DNA from: Citricoccus sp. WCRC_4
Lineage (GTDB): Bacteria > Actinomycetota > Actinomycetes > Actinomycetales > Micrococcaceae
NCBI GenBank assembly: GCA_026645375.1
Contig: JAPFFX010000107.1
Location: 1-16,870 of the forward strand
DNA: 16,870 nucleotides
Direction of reading: 5' to 3'
Made by a program: the position numbers and the translations under genes. Shown one piece after another: positions 14,008 through 16,870 of this stretch; the stretch's first letter is position 1, and every line of letters starts with the position of its first letter. The notes beneath the pieces were generated by a model. It had not been told where the DNA came from. It saw only the letters and a program-made list of their open reading frames with translations, and did no database searches.

Positions 14008-15302
14008 TGGCGGCTGAGCCCGCCCTGGCGCTGGAGCAGTGGGGCGTCCGGTGGAGCGTCCCGACCGGCTGGACCGACGTGACGGCCGACGTCGCGATGC
14101 CGGGGGTGTCCCGCGTCCTGCGCGGGCCGTCCCGTGAGGGAATCCTCGCGCCCTCGGCCGTGCTGACGATCCACGACTTCCCGGGGACCATGACCCAGCT
14201 GTCCACGGTGAACATCGCGACGTGGTCGGTCCTGTACCCGGACCTCCACGTGCTGTCGGTGGACGAGTTCAGGGGCGGGCGGCGAGTGGAGGCCACGGCC
14301 ACGCAGGACGGAATGCACCTGCACTTCACCCACGCCTGCACCGTGGTCGAGGGATACAGCATCGGGCTGACGGTGACGGTCGCCGAGGCGGACGTGCCCG
14401 CGCTGGACCGCACCGTGGGTGACATCCTGTCCTCGCTGGAATACCCCGAGCATGCCGTGGCGCTCGACGCACCCGGTTACGCCTGGGTCCCGGACGGGGC
14501 GCCGACGCCCGCCGCCGGCTTCACGGACGCCGCCGGGCAGCCCGTGGAACGCCTCGACGACCTGAACCGCCGGCAGTCCTGGACCTCGGAGGGACCCGTC
14601 CTCGACCGGGACCAGGTGGAACTGCTGCGCCGCCTGATGGACTCCGGCCGGGGCCTGGGCCGGCTCGAACGCGGCACCTATGTCAGCCAGTTGCGGGCAC
14701 TCCAGGACGCGCAACTGTGCGATGAGCGCGGCAGGGTGACCCCGGCCGGCTCCACCGTGGTCGCGCCCCTGCGGGACGCCGAGACCAGCGTGCGCGTGAT
14801 CACGCGGCGTGGCCCCCGGACGAGCATCCTGCAGGCGTGGCGTGGACACCACGGGGGGACGACGGTCCTGGCCGGTCCGGATGCGGCCGCCCAATGGGCC
14901 ACGGACCCGGCGCAGCCCCTCGCCGACCGCCAGACGCTGGACATGGTCCAGTCCGGCACGGAGGCGGCGGTGATCGCCGCCTGGGTCGGCGCCGGACCCA
15001 CCTGGCCCGCCCTGGACCGGGACGTGACCGTGATGTCCTCGGTCATGACCCGACTGGCGGAGGGTTCCCCCGTCGAGGCGGATGACCTGCCCGAGGTCCT
15101 CCGGGGACGGGACCTGCTGGTGTGGAGCCTGCAGGCAGGGCCGGACGAGGCGCCGCTGCTCTTCCTGAACATCGACGGCGTGTCACACGCCGAGGTGGTC
15201 AGGGAGGCCGACCGGGCCGTCGTGGTCCCCATCAGCAGCCGCAACCTCTACCGCCGGATCAGGATGCTCCTGGAGCCGGGACTGGGCACGCGGGCGCGGT
15301 AG
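14007..15302 (+). CDS. Soluble protein, N-terminal LpqN/DcrB-like and C-terminal EspG-like regions (tentative)
   Basis: A 431-aa protein, no signal peptide or membrane helix. Residues 1-147 look like an LpqN/DcrB-type alpha/beta fold: WSVPTGWTDVTADV, then LTIHDFPGTMTQLSTVN, RRVEATATQDGMHLHFTHAC, YSIGLTVTVAEADVPALDRTVGDILSSL. From about 195 a winged-helix-like stretch (LDRDQVELLRRLMDSG...YVSQLRALQDAQLCDERGRVTPAG) leads into a beta-rich region with WRGHHGGTTVLAG and a final helix pair. That arrangement recalls EspG-type ESX chaperones, which bind secreted substrates in the cytosol. Both fold assignments are from pattern memory and need a structure search. ATG 14007 has GGGGAGG 5 nt upstream and overlaps the previous stop by one base. 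It is the last cassette gene, ending 21 bp from the convergent NUDIX gene with no visible terminator. Confidence 0.6.
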   Translation: MAAEPALALEQWGVRWSVPTGWTDVTADVAMPGVSRVLRGPSREGILAPSAVLTIHDFPGTMTQLSTVNIATWSVLYPDLHVLSVDEFRGGRRVEATATQDGMHLHFTHACTVVEGYSIGLTVTVAEADVPALDRTVGDILSSLEYPEHAVALDAPGYAWVPDGAPTPAAGFTDAAGQPVERLDDLNRRQSWTSEGPVLDRDQVELLRRLMDSGRGLGRLERGTYVSQLRALQDAQLCDERGRVTPAGSTVVAPLRDAETSVRVITRRGPRTSILQAWRGHHGGTTVLAGPDAAAQWATDPAQPLADRQTLDMVQSGTEAAVIAAWVGAGPTWPALDRDVTVMSSVMTRLAEGSPVEADDLPEVLRGRDLLVWSLQAGPDEAPLLFLNIDGVSHAEVVREADRAVVVPISSRNLYRRIRMLLEPGLGTRAR

Positions 15303-15323
15303 GCCGGTGCATCCCGGAGCGCC

Positions 15324-16190
15324 TCACGCCGACGGGCCGGACGCAGCCGAACTCCCGGCGGCCAGGGCGGCGGCGAGGTCGACGGCGAAGTCCTCATGGC
15401 CCGGGAAGTCGATGATCCGGCGCGGCTTCCGGCTGGCGACCGTCGGCTGGACCGGTTCGAGGGTGCCGCCGGTGGCCAGCGCGGAGTCGAGGTCCGGGGC
15501 CCCGGCGAGGGCGCGGAACTGGGCCCACGTGGGCGGCATCAGCTGGTGGATGCCGGCGCGGAAGTCCTCCAGGGCCGCCGTCGCCGTGGTCCACCTGCTG
15601 TCCGCTCCCTCGAAGGACAGGGTGCCCGGTTCCTGCCCGTCCGGCAGGGCGGCCAGGAAGAAGTAGGTGTCATAGCGCCGGGGTTCGCCCTCCGGGGTGA
15701 CCCAGCGGGACAGGGCGCGCAGGCCGCCGGCGTCCGGGTGCAGGCCGTGCTCGGCCAGCAGGGTGGCGAAGTCGAGCTCGTGGTCCTCCACCCGTCGGCG
15801 GGCATCGTCCGGGAGCGCGGCCAGGGTGGCGGCGTCCACCGGGCGGCCATCCCGGTGCCGGGCCAGCAGCACCCCCGTCTCCTCGAAGGTCTCGCGCACG
15901 ACGCCGGCCAGCACCATCCCGGCGGTGTCCGGTTCCAGCTGCAGCCGCAGGCCCCAGTCGACCAGGTCGGTGCCGGCCCAGAAGTCGGCCGGCAGGGCGT
16001 CGGCGGCGTCGATGCGTCCGCCGGGGAAGGCTGAGACCCCCGCGCTGAAGGCCAGGGCGGTGTGCCGGGTGATGGTGAAGACCTCCGGGGCCGGCGAGTC
16101 CGTGCCGGGTCTCAGGAGCAGGACCGTGGCCGCCCGGGGGATACCCGGGGTCGTCGGTGCGTCGGGGTGGTGCTGGGCGGAGGAGGACAT
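15324..16190 (-). CDS. NUDIX hydrolase (long-insert, NUDT19-like)
   Basis: A 288-aa pyrophosphohydrolase of the NUDIX superfamily, which cleaves nucleoside-diphosphate-linked substrates. The box is split: FPGGRIDAAD (55-64), then about 30 inserted residues, then the metal-binding VVRETFEETGVLL (97-109). This insertion pattern is that of NUDT19-like enzymes, some of which hydrolyse (acyl-)CoA; substrate is inference. A second region RYDTYFFLAALP follows. ATG 16190 is preferred: TACCCT lies 6 nt upstream, suggesting a leaderless transcript. A TTG at 16211 would add seven residues and overlap the TetR stop by 4 nt (TTGA), giving translational coupling instead. It shares its strand and probable transcription unit with the TetR gene. 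Confidence 0.85.
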   Translation of the reverse strand: MSSSAQHHPDAPTTPGIPRAATVLLLRPGTDSPAPEVFTITRHTALAFSAGVSAFPGGRIDAADALPADFWAGTDLVDWGLRLQLEPDTAGMVLAGVVRETFEETGVLLARHRDGRPVDAATLAALPDDARRRVEDHELDFATLLAEHGLHPDAGGLRALSRWVTPEGEPRRYDTYFFLAALPDGQEPGTLSFEGADSRWTTATAALEDFRAGIHQLMPPTWAQFRALAGAPDLDSALATGGTLEPVQPTVASRKPRRIIDFPGHEDFAVDLAAALAAGSSAASGPSA

Positions 16191-16196
16191 GGGCTC

Positions 16197-16202
16197 AGGG
16201 TA
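16197..16202 (-). promoter_or_regulatory. Possible leaderless -10 element of the NUDIX gene
   Basis: TACCCT (minus strand) followed by 6 nt and ATG 16190, without a ribosome site. It lies just past the TetR stop. The identical hexamer precedes the VOC start at 7-nt spacing. No good -35 is seen. Confidence 0.38.
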
Positions 16203-16207
16203 GGCGG

Positions 16208-16858
16208 TCAACCGGTCAGGGCCCGCCAGGCCATCGGTGCCAGGACGTCTATGACGTCGCGTTCTCCCGCCACGTCGGCGGTCTGGGCACCGTTGGCGCC
16301 GCGGGCGCCGTCCGAGTGGTGCGGGGCGGACGGGCGGGCCGGACCCCCGGCGCTGTGCGGGGTCGAGTTGAGCAGGCCGAAGGTGGCCATCAGGCGGACC
16401 TGGCGTTCGCCGCCGTCGAGGTCCGGGCGCAGCCCTGCCAGGGGCCCGTCCCAGGACTGGACGTACTCGCGCTGCAGGCGGCGCACGCGCCGGTTGTCCT
16501 CCGGTGCCAGCGACGGCAGCTCGCGGTCCTGGAGGCGGATGACGTCCGGATCAGAGGTGGCGAAGTCCAGGTGGAACCGGATCAGCCGCTCGAGGGTCTC
16601 GCCGGGCCCGTGCCCGGAGTCGAGGATCTCCCGCCCGCCGGCCAGCAGCCGTTCGGAGACGTCCACCAGGATCTCCGCCAGCAGGGCGTCCTTGCTGGAG
16701 AAGTGCTTGTACAGGGCCGGTCCGCTCATGCCGACGGCCTCACCGAGCTCACCGGTGGAGACGGCTGCGAAGCCGCGCTCGGCGAACAGGTGGGCGGCCG
16801 AGCGGATCAGCGCGGCCCGCCGGTTCGCCTTCTGGGTGGCCCTCCAGGTTGCGGTCAT
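16208..16858 (-). CDS. TetR family transcriptional regulator
   Basis: A 216-aa repressor-type protein. The N-terminal helix-turn-helix (about 13-58) is typical: LIRSAAHLFAERGFAAVSTGELGEAVGMSGPALYKHFSSKDALL. The ligand domain contains LIRFHLDFATSDPDVIRLQDREL and RRVRRLQREYVQSW, which resembles actinobacterial TetR regulators of acyl-CoA or fatty-acid metabolism, as far as I recall. Between the helix ending NSTPHS and the final DVIDVLAPMAWRALTG is a Gly/Ala/Pro/His-rich linker (about 171-199) that seems longer than usual. GGGGAGG lies 5 nt before ATG 16858; the adjoining ATG 16861 is only 2 nt away. The window ends 12 bases further on, so its promoter and target operator are outside. The NUDIX gene directly follows. 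Confidence 0.9.
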   Translation of the reverse strand: MTATWRATQKANRRAALIRSAAHLFAERGFAAVSTGELGEAVGMSGPALYKHFSSKDALLAEILVDVSERLLAGGREILDSGHGPGETLERLIRFHLDFATSDPDVIRLQDRELPSLAPEDNRRVRRLQREYVQSWDGPLAGLRPDLDGGERQVRLMATFGLLNSTPHSAGGPARPSAPHHSDGARGANGAQTADVAGERDVIDVLAPMAWRALTG

Positions 16859-16870
16859 CATGTCCTCCCC

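Overview
This is a very GC-rich (about 70% by eye) window with dense genes, strong Shine-Dalgarno sites (AGGAGG/GGGAGG), frequent GTG/TTG starts and many 1-4 nt gene overlaps. Together with the gene families present (actinobacterial catechol dioxygenase, DUF6507/WXG100-like proteins, aceA-aceB pair), this points to an actinobacterium, most likely of the Micrococcaceae (Citricoccus/Micrococcus/Arthrobacter-like). Genus placement is inference.

Layout. 1-540: 3' end of a catechol 1,2-dioxygenase gene, ending at a strong bidirectional hairpin terminator shared with a convergent uracil-DNA-glycosylase-family gene (647-1285). 1408-1824 (-): small conserved DUF3052-like protein. 1899-2696 (+): staphylococcal-nuclease-like protein with a charged coiled-coil and Gln-rich tail, whose N-terminus looks truncated or frameshifted. 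2817-3935 (-): YihY/BrkB membrane protein. 4025-7365 (+): a compact run of YoaK (DUF1275) membrane protein, orphan D12-class adenine methyltransferase, hotdog thioesterase and TspO-like membrane protein.

7435-8600 is a small accessory island. Two convergent microprotein genes (83 and 56 aa) share the C-terminal tag FPASDPPANY and face each other across a 15-bp-stem terminator. Next comes a glyoxalase/VOC gene with a 1-nt frameshift near its 3' end. Two copies of a ~70-bp palindromic repeat sit just after the VOC and malate synthase stop codons.

8616-11816 (-) holds the glyoxylate shunt: isocitrate lyase, then malate synthase. It could use acetyl-CoA from aromatic degradation (catA) or fatty acids. 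The 370-bp gap upstream of aceA (11817-12186) carries two palindromes and an AT-rich block. It separates aceA from a divergent, translationally coupled four-gene cassette (12187-15302, +): a DUF6507/WXG100-like small protein, a 370-aa helical protein with a glycine-zipper C-terminus, a three-helix membrane protein started by TTG, and a 431-aa soluble protein that may combine LpqN-like and EspG-like domains. This is the best candidate for an undescribed system: an orphan type VII (ESX)-like substrate, effector, membrane-partner and chaperone cassette. The right end (-) has a TetR regulator followed by a NUDIX hydrolase with overlapping or leaderless start.
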